Shown here: positions 17,723-25,627 of the stretch, piece by piece
How positions within the stretch are numbered: the first letter of the stretch is position 1
Layout of the letters: every line of letters begins with the position of its first letter
From: Stutzerimonas azotifigens DSM 17556
GTDB lineage: Bacteria; Pseudomonadota; Gammaproteobacteria; Pseudomonadales; Pseudomonadaceae
DNA length: 54,692 nucleotides
Assembly: GCF_000425625.1 (NCBI RefSeq)
Contig: NZ_KE384412.1
Span: 1-54,692, forward strand
Reading direction: 5' to 3'
Made by a program: the position numbers and the translations under genes
The notes under the pieces: generated by a model
What the model was told of the DNA's origin: nothing
Seen by the model: the letters and a program-made list of their open reading frames with translations, nothing else
Databases searched by the model: none

Positions 17723-19090
17723 TCAGGGTCTCATCGCGTCGAACAGCGCGGCGTAGTCGCTCTGCCGCTCCAGGCTGGCGACGAATCCCAGGACCCGATC
17801 CTGCGCCGACGGGTCGAGGTGCGGCGCCGCCATGCGGCGAAACTTGCGCTCGAAGTCCCCGTCGGTCATCGGCGTTTCCAGGGAGCCGGGGCCGCTGATC
17901 ATCTCGCAGGTCAATCGTTCGCCCGACACCAGGGTCACGCTCACCCGGTTCGCCAGGTAGCGGGGGAACAGCCGGGTCAGCCCGGCGTCCTCGCTCACCG
18001 TCGTCCTGCCCATCAGGGCGATGGCGCGCGGGTCGCAGATCCGCTCCATCGAATAGGAATCCAGGGTGATGTCCCCGTCCAGCAGCGCCCGCGCCACGTT
18101 GTAGGGCAGGCTGTGGTCGGCCGTCTCGCGCGTTCTGGGCTGCCATTTCTCCGGGTCGGCCAGCACCCGGCGATTGAATTCGGATGTCTCGATCCGAATG
18201 GACTCGATGGCCTTGAGGTCAGGGATTCGCGAGCGCAGGTCGATGGCCGCCCATACTGCCGTGTGCAGCTCCCCATTGGTGGGGAAGGTCTTGGTGAGCG
18301 AGCGCAGGATGGCGAAGTCGCCGTTCGCACGGTTTCCGAAACCTTCGACGTCAAGTTCGAACTCGCCCGACACCTGCCGGAAGAAGCCCATCTCGCCTTC
18401 GAACGCCGGGGCTGGCCCGGTCATGCCGTGGCGCGCCAGCTGCGCGGCGAAGATCGCGCTGCGCGCCGCGTTGGCGGCCGAGCAGCCCTTCCAGTCCGAC
18501 AGCGAGCCCGAGCGCACCTGGCGCGTGGCCAGGTGTGCGCCAAGCGCGATGTTGATCGCCTGTTCCGCCCGCGCTTCGTCCAGCTGCAGCAGCCGGGACG
18601 CGGCCGCGGCCATGGCGACGTTGATGTAGTTGACGTGATCCCAGCCGCGCTTGTTCAGACTGGCCGCGTCCTGCAGCCGCATCTGGATCTCGTAGGCGAC
18701 CACGATGGCCGCGATCAGCTCGCTCCCAGTCGCGCCCTCGGCCTCCGCCAGGGCGAGGCAGGCGGGAATGTTGTCGCTCGGATGGCCCGGCTCGCGGCCC
18801 ATGTAGCCGTCGTTGTAGTCGAGAAAGCGCACCATGACGCCGTTGGCGAACGCCGCCAGCTCAGGCGTGGTGCGCAGGTTGGTGCCGAACACGCTGGCAG
18901 CCGGCAGCGGCGTCTGGGCAGCCATCGCCAGCGCGACCTGCACCGGACCGGCGCCGTAGGCACCCAGGATGCAGGCCAGGCTGTCGACCAGGCGCCGGCG
19001 CACGCAGGCGGTCACGGATTCGGGTATGTCCTCGGCGGACAGTTCGCAGGCATAGCGTGCGAGATGCCGGGCCAGTGTAGGGTCGGACAT
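17723..19090 (-). CDS. MmgE/PrpD family protein (dehydratase/decarboxylase-like)
   Basis: A 455-residue MmgE/PrpD enzyme. It shows the N-terminal all-helical domain (DSLACILGAYGAGPVQVALAMA, FANGVMVRFLDYNDGYMG, HPSDNIPACLALAEA) and the C-terminal segment with SIRIETSEFNRRVL and DHSLPYNVARALLDGDI. The family includes 2-methylcitrate dehydratase, cis-aconitate decarboxylase and iminodisuccinate epimerase, all acting on tri- or dicarboxylates. It is the last gene of the operon with DUF4387, AtuA, a dehydrogenase and a CitMHS transporter, 108 bp after DUF4387. There is no prpB or prpC nearby, so a role in the standard methylcitrate cycle is unlikely. The precise reaction is unknown. Confidence 0.9.
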   Translation of the reverse strand: MSDPTLARHLARYACELSAEDIPESVTACVRRRLVDSLACILGAYGAGPVQVALAMAAQTPLPAASVFGTNLRTTPELAAFANGVMVRFLDYNDGYMGREPGHPSDNIPACLALAEAEGATGSELIAAIVVAYEIQMRLQDAASLNKRGWDHVNYINVAMAAAASRLLQLDEARAEQAINIALGAHLATRQVRSGSLSDWKGCSAANAARSAIFAAQLARHGMTGPAPAFEGEMGFFRQVSGEFELDVEGFGNRANGDFAILRSLTKTFPTNGELHTAVWAAIDLRSRIPDLKAIESIRIETSEFNRRVLADPEKWQPRTRETADHSLPYNVARALLDGDITLDSYSMERICDPRAIALMGRTTVSEDAGLTRLFPRYLANRVSVTLVSGERLTCEMISGPGSLETPMTDGDFERKFRRMAAPHLDPSAQDRVLGFVASLERQSDYAALFDAMRP

Positions 19091-19198
19091 GGGAATTTCT
19101 CCATTGCTCCTCTGCGCGCTGCATCGAGCGCTCGGGGGTTCGGGAACCAGGCCGGCAGCGCGGACCCGCCGGGATCGCGCTGCCGGCAGCCGCGCCGG

Positions 19199-19510
19199 TC
19201 AGACGCCGGCCCGGGCCAGTTCCTCCGCCAGCACGTAGCCCCACTGCGCGCCGTGCATGTCGCGATCGGCCACCGAACCCTGTACCACCGGGCGCGGCAA
19301 GCTGATCTTGATCACGTTGAGCGGCGCCATGTGGAAGATCCGCACCTGCTCGGGGTCGCTGTGGAACAGCGCGGCCATGGACGGCGCGCTCAGGTGCGGG
19401 TCGCCGCACAGCCTGCCGAAGGTCTCGGCGTCGGCACAGAAGACGTCGAAGGTCAGCCAGAACGGCCCGGCGCTCTTCGAACGGATCTCGTAACCCTGGG
19501 AACGGCTCAT
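19199..19510 (-). CDS. DUF4387 domain protein
   Basis: A 103-residue protein matching the DUF4387 pattern: RSKSAGPFWLTFDVFC near the start, then LSAPSMAALFHSDPEQVRIF and LNVIKISLPRPVVQGSVADRDMHGAQW. This domain occurs as a small protein next to, or fused to, AtuA/DUF1446 proteins and probably forms a two-subunit enzyme with them. Here it starts 2 nt after the AtuA stop, consistent with stoichiometric co-production. No reaction is established to my knowledge. Confidence 0.88.
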   Translation of the reverse strand: MSRSQGYEIRSKSAGPFWLTFDVFCADAETFGRLCGDPHLSAPSMAALFHSDPEQVRIFHMAPLNVIKISLPRPVVQGSVADRDMHGAQWGYVLAEELARAGV

Positions 19511-19512
19511 GT

Positions 19513-20880
19513 TCAGGCTCCTGTCACGGTGAAATCGAAACGGAACGGGCTCAGCGGGTCCGGCACCACCATCACGTGATTGAGGGCGAACTCGTAGATC
19601 AGCCCGCGATCCATGGACGCCGGCGACAGCGGGAAGGCGTGGGTCGGCAGCTCTTCGTCCTCGGGCAGCGGGAAATGCAGCATGTAGGGGTTGAGCAGCG
19701 CTAGGATGTCGCGGGTACGCGATTCGTCCGGACTGGTGGCGATGGCCAGCACGCCGATTTCCACCGGCGTGCCGACCTGCGGCTCCAGCGCGCCCAAGGC
19801 CGAGTTCTTGCCGATGGCGCGGAACTGCAGGTCGTAGTCCGCCGGGCCGATGCCCAGGTTCTTCTCGATGCGCTTGCGCATCACGTCGTCCAGCTGCCCC
19901 AGCCATTCATCGAAACGCGCGATGTATTCCGGCCCGCGCACCACGCTCAGCAGCACCGACTGATAGCCGGCCGGCGCCGCCCCTTCGAGCTTGACCGTGT
20001 AGCGCTCGGCCGGCTCCCAGACCGAGCCTTCCACCCGCACGCTCCGCTCGCTGAGCGCGGTGTAGGTGGCCGCCTCGACGTTCAGCGCGCCGCCCGGCTC
20101 GACCAGCAGCAGCGGGTTGCTGTTCTCGTAGAGCATGTGCGCCATCACCGACTGCGGGGTCAGGCGCGCCTGGTCGCCGATCGCGGTGATGGTGAAGCCG
20201 CGGTCGTCGATCTCGGCCATGACCATGGCGTCGGCCGGCGTGGTGGTGCACTGGGCGCCGCACTCCATGGTCTTGCCGGCGTGCCAGGCCGGCCCCGCCG
20301 GCGCGCCGCGCATGACCGGCAGGCAGGCGAGCACCGCGGTGTCGGTGGCGCGGCCGGCGACGATGATGTCCGCGCCCTGCTGCAGCGCGTGGATGAAGGG
20401 CTCGACGCCCATCGCCGCGACGATGTGCGTGCAGCGTTCGATCAGCGCCTCGTCGATCGGGCGCACCGGATTGAGCGGCAGCACCCGGCCGTCGGCCAGC
20501 GCCTGGGTCACCGTGGCGGCGTCCTGCTCGCCGTAGATGGCAGCGATCTTGACGTTCTGCCCCAGCTCGGCGGCCACTTCCAGGCACAGCCCGCGCAGCA
20601 GGTCGACGCCGGCGTCGGAGCCGCAGGTGCCGCTGCTGCCGATGATCAGCGGCACGCCCAGCTCGGCGCGGGCGCGCATGTACACCAGCAGCTCGGCCTT
20701 GAGCACGGCCGCCGAGCCCTTGGTCTTGCCGGTGCCGAGGTAGTAGGGGCCGGAATCCGTCGAGCCGCCGTCCATGGCAATCACGTCCGGTTTTTCCAGC
20801 AGGGCCTGTTCGAACAGGTCCAGTCGTAGGCCCGAGCCGATGCAGCCGGTCGGGACGAGCACCTTGATGCTGTTTTTCAT
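19513..20880 (-). CDS. AtuA family (DUF1446) protein
   Basis: A 455-residue AtuA/DUF1446 protein named after acyclic terpene utilisation. Key conserved stretches are VLVPTGCIGSGL at the N-terminus, DVIAMDGGSTDSGPYYLGTG, IIGSSGTCGSDAGVDLL and ADIIVAGRATDTAVLACLP, glycine-rich loops that resemble phosphate- or acyl-binding sites. The start at 20880 is preferred because GAGGA lies 6 nt upstream; an ATG at 20886 abuts that site. It pairs with DUF4387 downstream and follows a 2-hydroxyacid dehydrogenase with which it overlaps or abuts. No terpene genes (atuB-H) are present, so acyclic terpene degradation is not implied. Confidence 0.88.
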   Translation of the reverse strand: MKNSIKVLVPTGCIGSGLRLDLFEQALLEKPDVIAMDGGSTDSGPYYLGTGKTKGSAAVLKAELLVYMRARAELGVPLIIGSSGTCGSDAGVDLLRGLCLEVAAELGQNVKIAAIYGEQDAATVTQALADGRVLPLNPVRPIDEALIERCTHIVAAMGVEPFIHALQQGADIIVAGRATDTAVLACLPVMRGAPAGPAWHAGKTMECGAQCTTTPADAMVMAEIDDRGFTITAIGDQARLTPQSVMAHMLYENSNPLLLVEPGGALNVEAATYTALSERSVRVEGSVWEPAERYTVKLEGAAPAGYQSVLLSVVRGPEYIARFDEWLGQLDDVMRKRIEKNLGIGPADYDLQFRAIGKNSALGALEPQVGTPVEIGVLAIATSPDESRTRDILALLNPYMLHFPLPEDEELPTHAFPLSPASMDRGLIYEFALNHVMVVPDPLSPFRFDFTVTGA

Positions 20881-20882
20881 CG

Positions 20883-21905
20883 TCATTCCTCGTGTGAAAG
20901 CTGGCCGCGCCCGTCGGCGATGACGCAGGACGCTGGCGGCGTGTCGCCGTTCAGCACCGCGACGACGCACTGCGCGGCGATCAGGTTGGTGCGCTGCAGG
21001 CCTTCGTGGGTCGAGGCGCCGCTGTGCGGGGTGGCCACGACGTTGGGCAGGGCGAGCAGCGCCTGGGTGGTGGGTCGATGAAGGTGATCGGTCTCGCTGA
21101 GGAACACGTCCAGGCCGGCCCCCGCGATGACGCCCGCCTGCAGGGCTTCGAGCAGCGCGCCGTCGTCCACCAGGCCGCCGCGGGCGGTGTTGATCAGGAA
21201 GGCCGTGGGTTTCATCCGGCGCAGCGCATCGGCGTCGATGAGAAAGCGCGTGTCCTCGCGCAGCGGCGCATGCAGCGTCACGTAGTCGCTCTCGGCCAGC
21301 AGCGTGTCCAGCTCGACGTAGTTCACCCCCAGGGCCCAACCGGGGCGCCGGTCCGGGTGCGGGGTGCAGGCCATCACCAGGGCATCGAAGCCGACCAGGC
21401 GCTTGGCGACCCCGCAGCCGATGCGGCCCAGGCCGACGATGCCGACGGTCTTGCCGCAGAGGTCGTGGCCGAGGGTGATGGACCAGTCGCCAGCCGCCAT
21501 GCGCGCCTTCGATTCGCCCAGTCGGCGCCCGAGCGCCAGCATCATGGCCACGGCATGATCGGCCACGCTGGCATCGTTGCCGCCCACCGCGATGGTCGCC
21601 ACCTTGCCGCTGGCGCGCACCGCCTCGACATCGACGCGCTCGTAGCCGACGCCGCGGCGGGCGATCACCTTCAGCCGCGGCAGCCCGGCCAGCAGCGAGG
21701 CGGTGATCCAGGCGTGGCCGACGATCCAGGCGTCGGCATCGGCCAGCAGCGCCAGCAGCCGGGCTTCGTCGAGATCGCCATCGGCCTGCCCGTCGGCCAG
21801 CGGGGCGATCTCTACCTCGCAGCCGTTGGCCTGCAGGTAGGCCAGGCTTTCAGGATCGAAGAAGCGCTGGGTCACCACGACCTTGCGCGGGAATTGCTCG
21901 CTCAT
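20883..21905 (-). CDS. D-2-hydroxyacid dehydrogenase (NAD-dependent)
   Basis: A 340-residue member of the D-isomer-specific 2-hydroxyacid dehydrogenase family. It has Rossmann motif GIVGLGRIGCGVAKRL, the ARRGVGYERVDVEA catalytic-domain segment, the active-site Arg region INTARGGLVDDGALLEAL and the His motif TPHSGAST. It would oxidise a 2-hydroxy acid or reduce a 2-oxo acid with NAD(P). The start at 21905 (MSEQFPRK) is the first plausible methionine. The stop overlaps the AtuA gene region, so it belongs to the operon between the CitMHS transporter and AtuA. Confidence 0.92.
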   Translation of the reverse strand: MSEQFPRKVVVTQRFFDPESLAYLQANGCEVEIAPLADGQADGDLDEARLLALLADADAWIVGHAWITASLLAGLPRLKVIARRGVGYERVDVEAVRASGKVATIAVGGNDASVADHAVAMMLALGRRLGESKARMAAGDWSITLGHDLCGKTVGIVGLGRIGCGVAKRLVGFDALVMACTPHPDRRPGWALGVNYVELDTLLAESDYVTLHAPLREDTRFLIDADALRRMKPTAFLINTARGGLVDDGALLEALQAGVIAGAGLDVFLSETDHLHRPTTQALLALPNVVATPHSGASTHEGLQRTNLIAAQCVVAVLNGDTPPASCVIADGRGQLSHEE

Positions 21906-22026
21906 GGTGTCGCTCGTCCTTCCGCGTGGTTGCCGTCCCGCCAGGGCCCGGCGTTTCTTTCGGCAAGCCGCTCCCCGTCCCGGCGTCAGCGGCCGGGCGC
22001 GTGGCGGTTCTCTGTACAGGGGCTCG

Positions 22027-23310
22027 CTAGAGGATGGCGCCGGTGACCAGCGCACCCACGATCAGCACCCCGGAGCAGCCCAGGGCCCAGCCCAGGCAGT
22101 AACGCTGCAACTCGCCCAGGTCGCGCTTGAGCAACCCCGCCAGCAGGTAGGGCGCCGCCACCAGCGGGCTCATCGCGTGCACCGGCAGCCCCAGCACCGA
22201 GGCGCGGGCGATGTGGATCGGGTCCACGCCGTACTCCGCGGCGGCGACACCCAGGATCGGCAGGATCCCGAAGAAGAAAGCGTCGTTGGACATGAAGAAG
22301 GTGAAGGGCACGCTCGCCAGCGCCGTGATGAAGCCCATGTAGGGACCGGCGTGTTCCGGCACCACCCTGAGCAGCGCCTGGGACATGCCGTCGACCATGC
22401 CCGAGCCGGTGAGGATGCCGGTGAAGGCGCCGGCGGCGAAGATCAGGGCCACCACGCTCAGCACGCTTTCGGAATGGGCGGCGATCCGTTCGCGCTGCTC
22501 GGCCAGGCGTGGGTAGTTGATCACCAGCGCCAGGGCGAGGCCGATCATCATCAGCATCGGCAAGGGCCCCAGCCCCGCCCCCATGGACACGATCAGCCCC
22601 AGGGTCAGCGCCAGGTTGACCCAGAACAGCCTGGGCCGGTGGCTGGCCTTGGGCTCGCGCACCAGCAGCGGGCCCGCGTCCGTCGCCCGGCCGGGCACCC
22701 AGCCGAGGCGCTTGCGCTCGCGCATGCCCAGCCACCAGGCGGCGGCGAAGGCATAGACCAGGCCGATCACCATGGTCGGGATCAGGCCGAGGAACACGTC
22801 CAGCGCGTCCAGGTGCAGCGCACTGGCAGCCCGCGCCGTCGGCCCGCCCCAGGGCACGATGTTCATCACCGTGTTGGTCAGCAGCAGCATCACCGCCAGG
22901 ATCAGCGGGTTCAGGCCCAGCCGCAGGTACACCGGAAGGAACGAGGTCACCACCACCAGCACCGTGGTCGCGCCGTCACCGTCCAGCGAGATGATCGCCG
23001 ACAGCGCGGCGGTGCCCAGGGTGATGCGCAGCGGGTCGTCACCGACCCAGCGGATGATCCGCTTCACCGCCGGCTCGAACAGGCCCGCGTCGAACATCAC
23101 CGCGAAGTACAGCAGCGCGAACATCAGCATCATCGCGGTGGGCGTCACCTTGAGGACGCCGTCCATGATCATCTCGCCCATCTGCGGACCGAGCCCGATG
23201 CCGAGGCCGAAGACCACCGGCACCAGGATCAGCGCGACGATCGCCGACAATCGTCGCGTGAGGATCAGCAGCATGAACACCGAAACCATCGCGAAACCAA
23301 CCCAAGCCAT
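22027..23310 (-). CDS. CitMHS-family citrate/tricarboxylate transporter
   Basis: A 427-residue inner-membrane transporter with about twelve hydrophobic helices. It is CitMHS-like: the N-terminal MAWVGFAMVSVFMLLILTRR, the ALISLDGDGATTVLVVVTSFLP-type loop, NIVPWGGPTARAAS and FFMSNDAFFFGILPIL. Characterised members import citrate as a metal complex. It is first in the operon, 121 bp upstream of the dehydrogenase, and most likely brings in the operon's substrate. A degenerate copy of its promoter and 5' end lies at 28730-29125. A Shine-Dalgarno is not obvious, and the leader is long (about 110 nt to a conserved motif). Confidence 0.92.
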   Translation of the reverse strand: MAWVGFAMVSVFMLLILTRRLSAIVALILVPVVFGLGIGLGPQMGEMIMDGVLKVTPTAMMLMFALLYFAVMFDAGLFEPAVKRIIRWVGDDPLRITLGTAALSAIISLDGDGATTVLVVVTSFLPVYLRLGLNPLILAVMLLLTNTVMNIVPWGGPTARAASALHLDALDVFLGLIPTMVIGLVYAFAAAWWLGMRERKRLGWVPGRATDAGPLLVREPKASHRPRLFWVNLALTLGLIVSMGAGLGPLPMLMMIGLALALVINYPRLAEQRERIAAHSESVLSVVALIFAAGAFTGILTGSGMVDGMSQALLRVVPEHAGPYMGFITALASVPFTFFMSNDAFFFGILPILGVAAAEYGVDPIHIARASVLGLPVHAMSPLVAAPYLLAGLLKRDLGELQRYCLGWALGCSGVLIVGALVTGAIL

Positions 23311-23417
23311 TATTTTTGTCCTTGTTCTTAGGAATTCAGGTGGGGGTGCGAACCATCAGGCGGCTAGGAAGCCGGCCAAGATGTACGACGGGACAAACAT
23401 ACACATTGACGTTTTTC

Positions 23418-23446
23418 CCGTAAATCTTGATTTTTTCCGTACACCA
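23418..23446 (-). promoter_or_regulatory. Candidate operator/promoter motif of the CitMHS operon
   Basis: On the plus strand GTAAATCTTGATTTTTTCCG begins at 23420 and runs into CCGTACA (23437-23443). The same 21-bp block with one mismatch lies at 29101-29121 at a similar distance upstream of the degenerate transporter copy, and GTAAATCT plus TGTACGG recur at 24330-24343 before the citrate-synthase-like regulator. On the minus strand TACGG(A/G)AAAAA appears twice about 19 nt apart. It is a good candidate binding site for the regulator, untested. Confidence 0.5.
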
Positions 23447-23447
23447 T

Positions 23448-24229
23448 TCAGTCGAACAGCCAGGACACTCCCAACCTGAATCCGACGTGGCTGGAATCAC
23501 TGTCCACCAGCGGGCTGTCGGTGATGCGGTCCGGCAGCCTGCGGTAGCTGGCCTCGGCACTGAGCAGCCAGCGCTCGCCGAGCGGCTTGGCCAGGCCCAG
23601 CGCCACGCCGGGCACCACGGCGCCGCCCGGACGATAGCGGCTCACGCCGCGCGCCTCCTCGTCGCTCAGGGTGCCGTAGTAGTAGTCGGCGAGCTTGTCC
23701 GACAGGTAGCTCACCGCCAGCGACGGCGTCACCGTCATGCCCGCCAGCTGCATCGGATAGCCATAGCCCAGGGTCAGCTCGTAACCCTCGCTGGCGCCGC
23801 TGACGTCGGCACGGGCGGACAGGCGCACCTCGCCCCGAGGCTTTTCCAGTTCGCCCGCAAGCCGAGGTCGACGCCATCGTCACGATCGTCCAGCAGGTCG
23901 CGGTCGATGCCGTTCCTGGCCAGTTCGGCGCGCCCGAAGTCGCTGCGGTCGATCCCCTCGAAGCGCCCGGCGACGATCGCCTCCAGGCCGAAGCCCTCGC
24001 GCTCGACCAGCCGCATGCCGGCCGTCACGCCCCGCACGAAGAAGCGCTCCCCTTCGTAGTGCAGCAAGGGCAGCACCGATACGGATCTGTCCGCGCCGGC
24101 GTAGAGGCTGTCCGACGCCGCTACCCCCAGACCGATGGACTGGAAGCCGGGCTCCCTATCCGCCAGGGCCGTAAGGGGCAGCAGCAGAGCAGCCTGAGCG
24201 ACAGACACAGCAAGACACAGCGATTTCAT
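23448..24229 (-). pseudogene. MipA/OmpV family outer-membrane protein, frameshifted
   Basis: Two overlapping minus-strand frames give the two halves of one ~260-residue MipA/OmpV protein. The first starts at 24229 (MKSLCLAVSVAQAALLLPL signal peptide, then SIGLGVAASDSLYAGADRSV and LGLRANWK). The second runs to 23448 (PRGEVRLSARADVSGASEGY, ending GFRLGVSWLFD). The break is at the A4 run (T4 at 23842-23845 on plus): adding one A restores NWKKPRGEV. It is a single-base loss in a homopolymer, either a sequencing error or a true recent mutation. MipA-family proteins are outer membrane, scaffold- or porin-like. It diverges from the citrate-synthase-like gene. Confidence 0.82.
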
Positions 24230-24306
24230 GAGGAAAGCCTCTGATCAGGGGGTGGATTATGCGCGGAGTGCCCCGATCTAGACGTTCCGAAGGAGGATTT
24301 GCAGGA

Positions 24307-24343
24307 CTGTATACAGAGGACTAAGATCGGTAAATCTGTACGG
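24307..24343. promoter_or_regulatory. Palindrome and shared motif upstream of the citrate-synthase-like gene
   Basis: CTGTATACAG (24307-24316) is a perfect 10-bp palindrome. GTAAATCT (24330-24337) overlapping TGTACGG (24337-24343) repeats the two half-motifs found before the CitMHS gene. All lie in the 136-bp divergent gap between the MipA gene and the regulator, within 60 nt of the regulator start, suggesting autoregulation. Confidence 0.45.
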
Positions 24344-24365
24344 AAGTCGTCTACATAAGGGCGCC

Positions 24366-25574
24366 ATGGCCAATCAAGATGAGCTCTACCTCTCCGCCGA
24401 AGAGGCCGCCAGCCTGCTCGGCGTCAACCTGACGACCCTGTATGCCTACGTGGGCCGCAAGAACATCCGCTCGATGAAGGTCGAGGGCTCGCGCAAACGG
24501 CGCTACTGGGCCGCGGATATCCACCGCCTGGTCAAGGGCAACCGGGGCGGCGACAGCCCATCGACCCGACGCGCCAGCCCCGACTCCAACAGCTCGCTGA
24601 CGCTGCTGACCGAAGACGGCCTGTATTACCGCGGCCGGGACGTCAACGAGCTGGTGGAACAGGCCACCGTGGAAGAAGTCGCGGAGATGTTCTGGCAGGT
24701 GCCGGGCGCCTTCGGCGACACCCTGCCGCACATGCCCGAGGGGGTCGCGCCGCTGCTCGAGCTGTACGCCCACACCACGGTGACCGAGAAGGCCATCGCC
24801 CTGTTTCCGCTGGTGGAGCGGGAAAACCCGAAGGCGTTCGACCTGTCACCGGAAGGCTACGCACGCACCGGCGCCGACGTGGTGCGCTGGTTCGCCGCGC
24901 TGGTGGTCGGCGCGACGGCTCCCGACACCCGCCCGCTGCACGAATTCATCGCCTCCTCCTGCGGCGTCGATGAGCGCTTCGCCGACCTCATCCGGCGCCT
25001 GCTGATCCTCTGCATCGATCACGAGCTGGACCACTCCACCTACAGCGTGCGCGCGGCGGCCAATACCGGCGTCACGCCCTACTACGCCGCGATCACGGGC
25101 CTGGCCGCCGCTCGGGGCCGGCGCATCGCCTATGGCCGCAGCGAGGCGGTCAGCCGCCTGCTGTCCGATGTGTGCAATGCCAAGGATCCGGCCGAGCCCA
25201 TCCTGCAGTACTACAGCCAGGGTGGGGACATCCCCGGGTTCTGCGCCAACGCGCACTCGGCGCACCGCGTGCACAGCATCGCCGACCCGCGCGCCATCAG
25301 CCTGAAAAGAACGCTGGACGCGATGTTCGCCGAGGACGCGGAGTACCTGCGCCTGCTCAAGGCGATGAAGGTGGCCGAGGAACTGGTGCAGCGCCCGGCC
25401 GAGTTCATCCTGCTGGTCAGTTTCGTCGGTCGCAAGCTGGGCCTGGATGGCCAGGAACTGACGCTCGCCGCCGTCGCCCGCCTGATCGGCTGGATCGCCC
25501 ACGCCTGCGAGCAGTACAACCAGCAGCCGCTGGTCCGGCACCGCGCCCGCTATACCGGCGCGCTGCCGGGCTGA
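24366..25574 (+). CDS. HTH-citrate synthase-fold protein, probable transcriptional regulator
   Basis: 402 residues. An N-terminal MerR/excisionase-type HTH (YLSAEEAASLLGVNLTTLYAYVGRKNI, 8-34, then RRYWAADIHRLVKG) is fused to a short citrate-synthase domain (80-385) with DHELDHSTYS (218-227) and GWIAHACEQ (375-383). Of the catalytic triad, the first His (normally LHGG) is replaced: the aligned segment is IAYGRSEAV (254-262). The second is kept in AHRVHSIADPR (299-309). The Asp is Glu in RPAEF (343-347). It is therefore probably not an active synthase but a sensor that binds a citrate-like ligand or acyl-CoA. Its leader shares motifs with the adjacent operon, the likely target. Confidence 0.85.
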   Translation: MANQDELYLSAEEAASLLGVNLTTLYAYVGRKNIRSMKVEGSRKRRYWAADIHRLVKGNRGGDSPSTRRASPDSNSSLTLLTEDGLYYRGRDVNELVEQATVEEVAEMFWQVPGAFGDTLPHMPEGVAPLLELYAHTTVTEKAIALFPLVERENPKAFDLSPEGYARTGADVVRWFAALVVGATAPDTRPLHEFIASSCGVDERFADLIRRLLILCIDHELDHSTYSVRAAANTGVTPYYAAITGLAAARGRRIAYGRSEAVSRLLSDVCNAKDPAEPILQYYSQGGDIPGFCANAHSAHRVHSIADPRAISLKRTLDAMFAEDAEYLRLLKAMKVAEELVQRPAEFILLVSFVGRKLGLDGQELTLAAVARLIGWIAHACEQYNQQPLVRHRARYTGALPG

Positions 25575-25627
25575 GCTTCGGCGAGTGCGGGCCGACGCCC
25601 CGCCCCTCATGCTGGGCTCAGCGCACC

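Noticed and set aside
19513..20880. Acyclic-terpene (citronellol/geraniol) degradation by the AtuA gene
   Set aside because: The family name is historical; no atuB-H or acyl-CoA carboxylase genes are present and the neighbours act on carboxylates.
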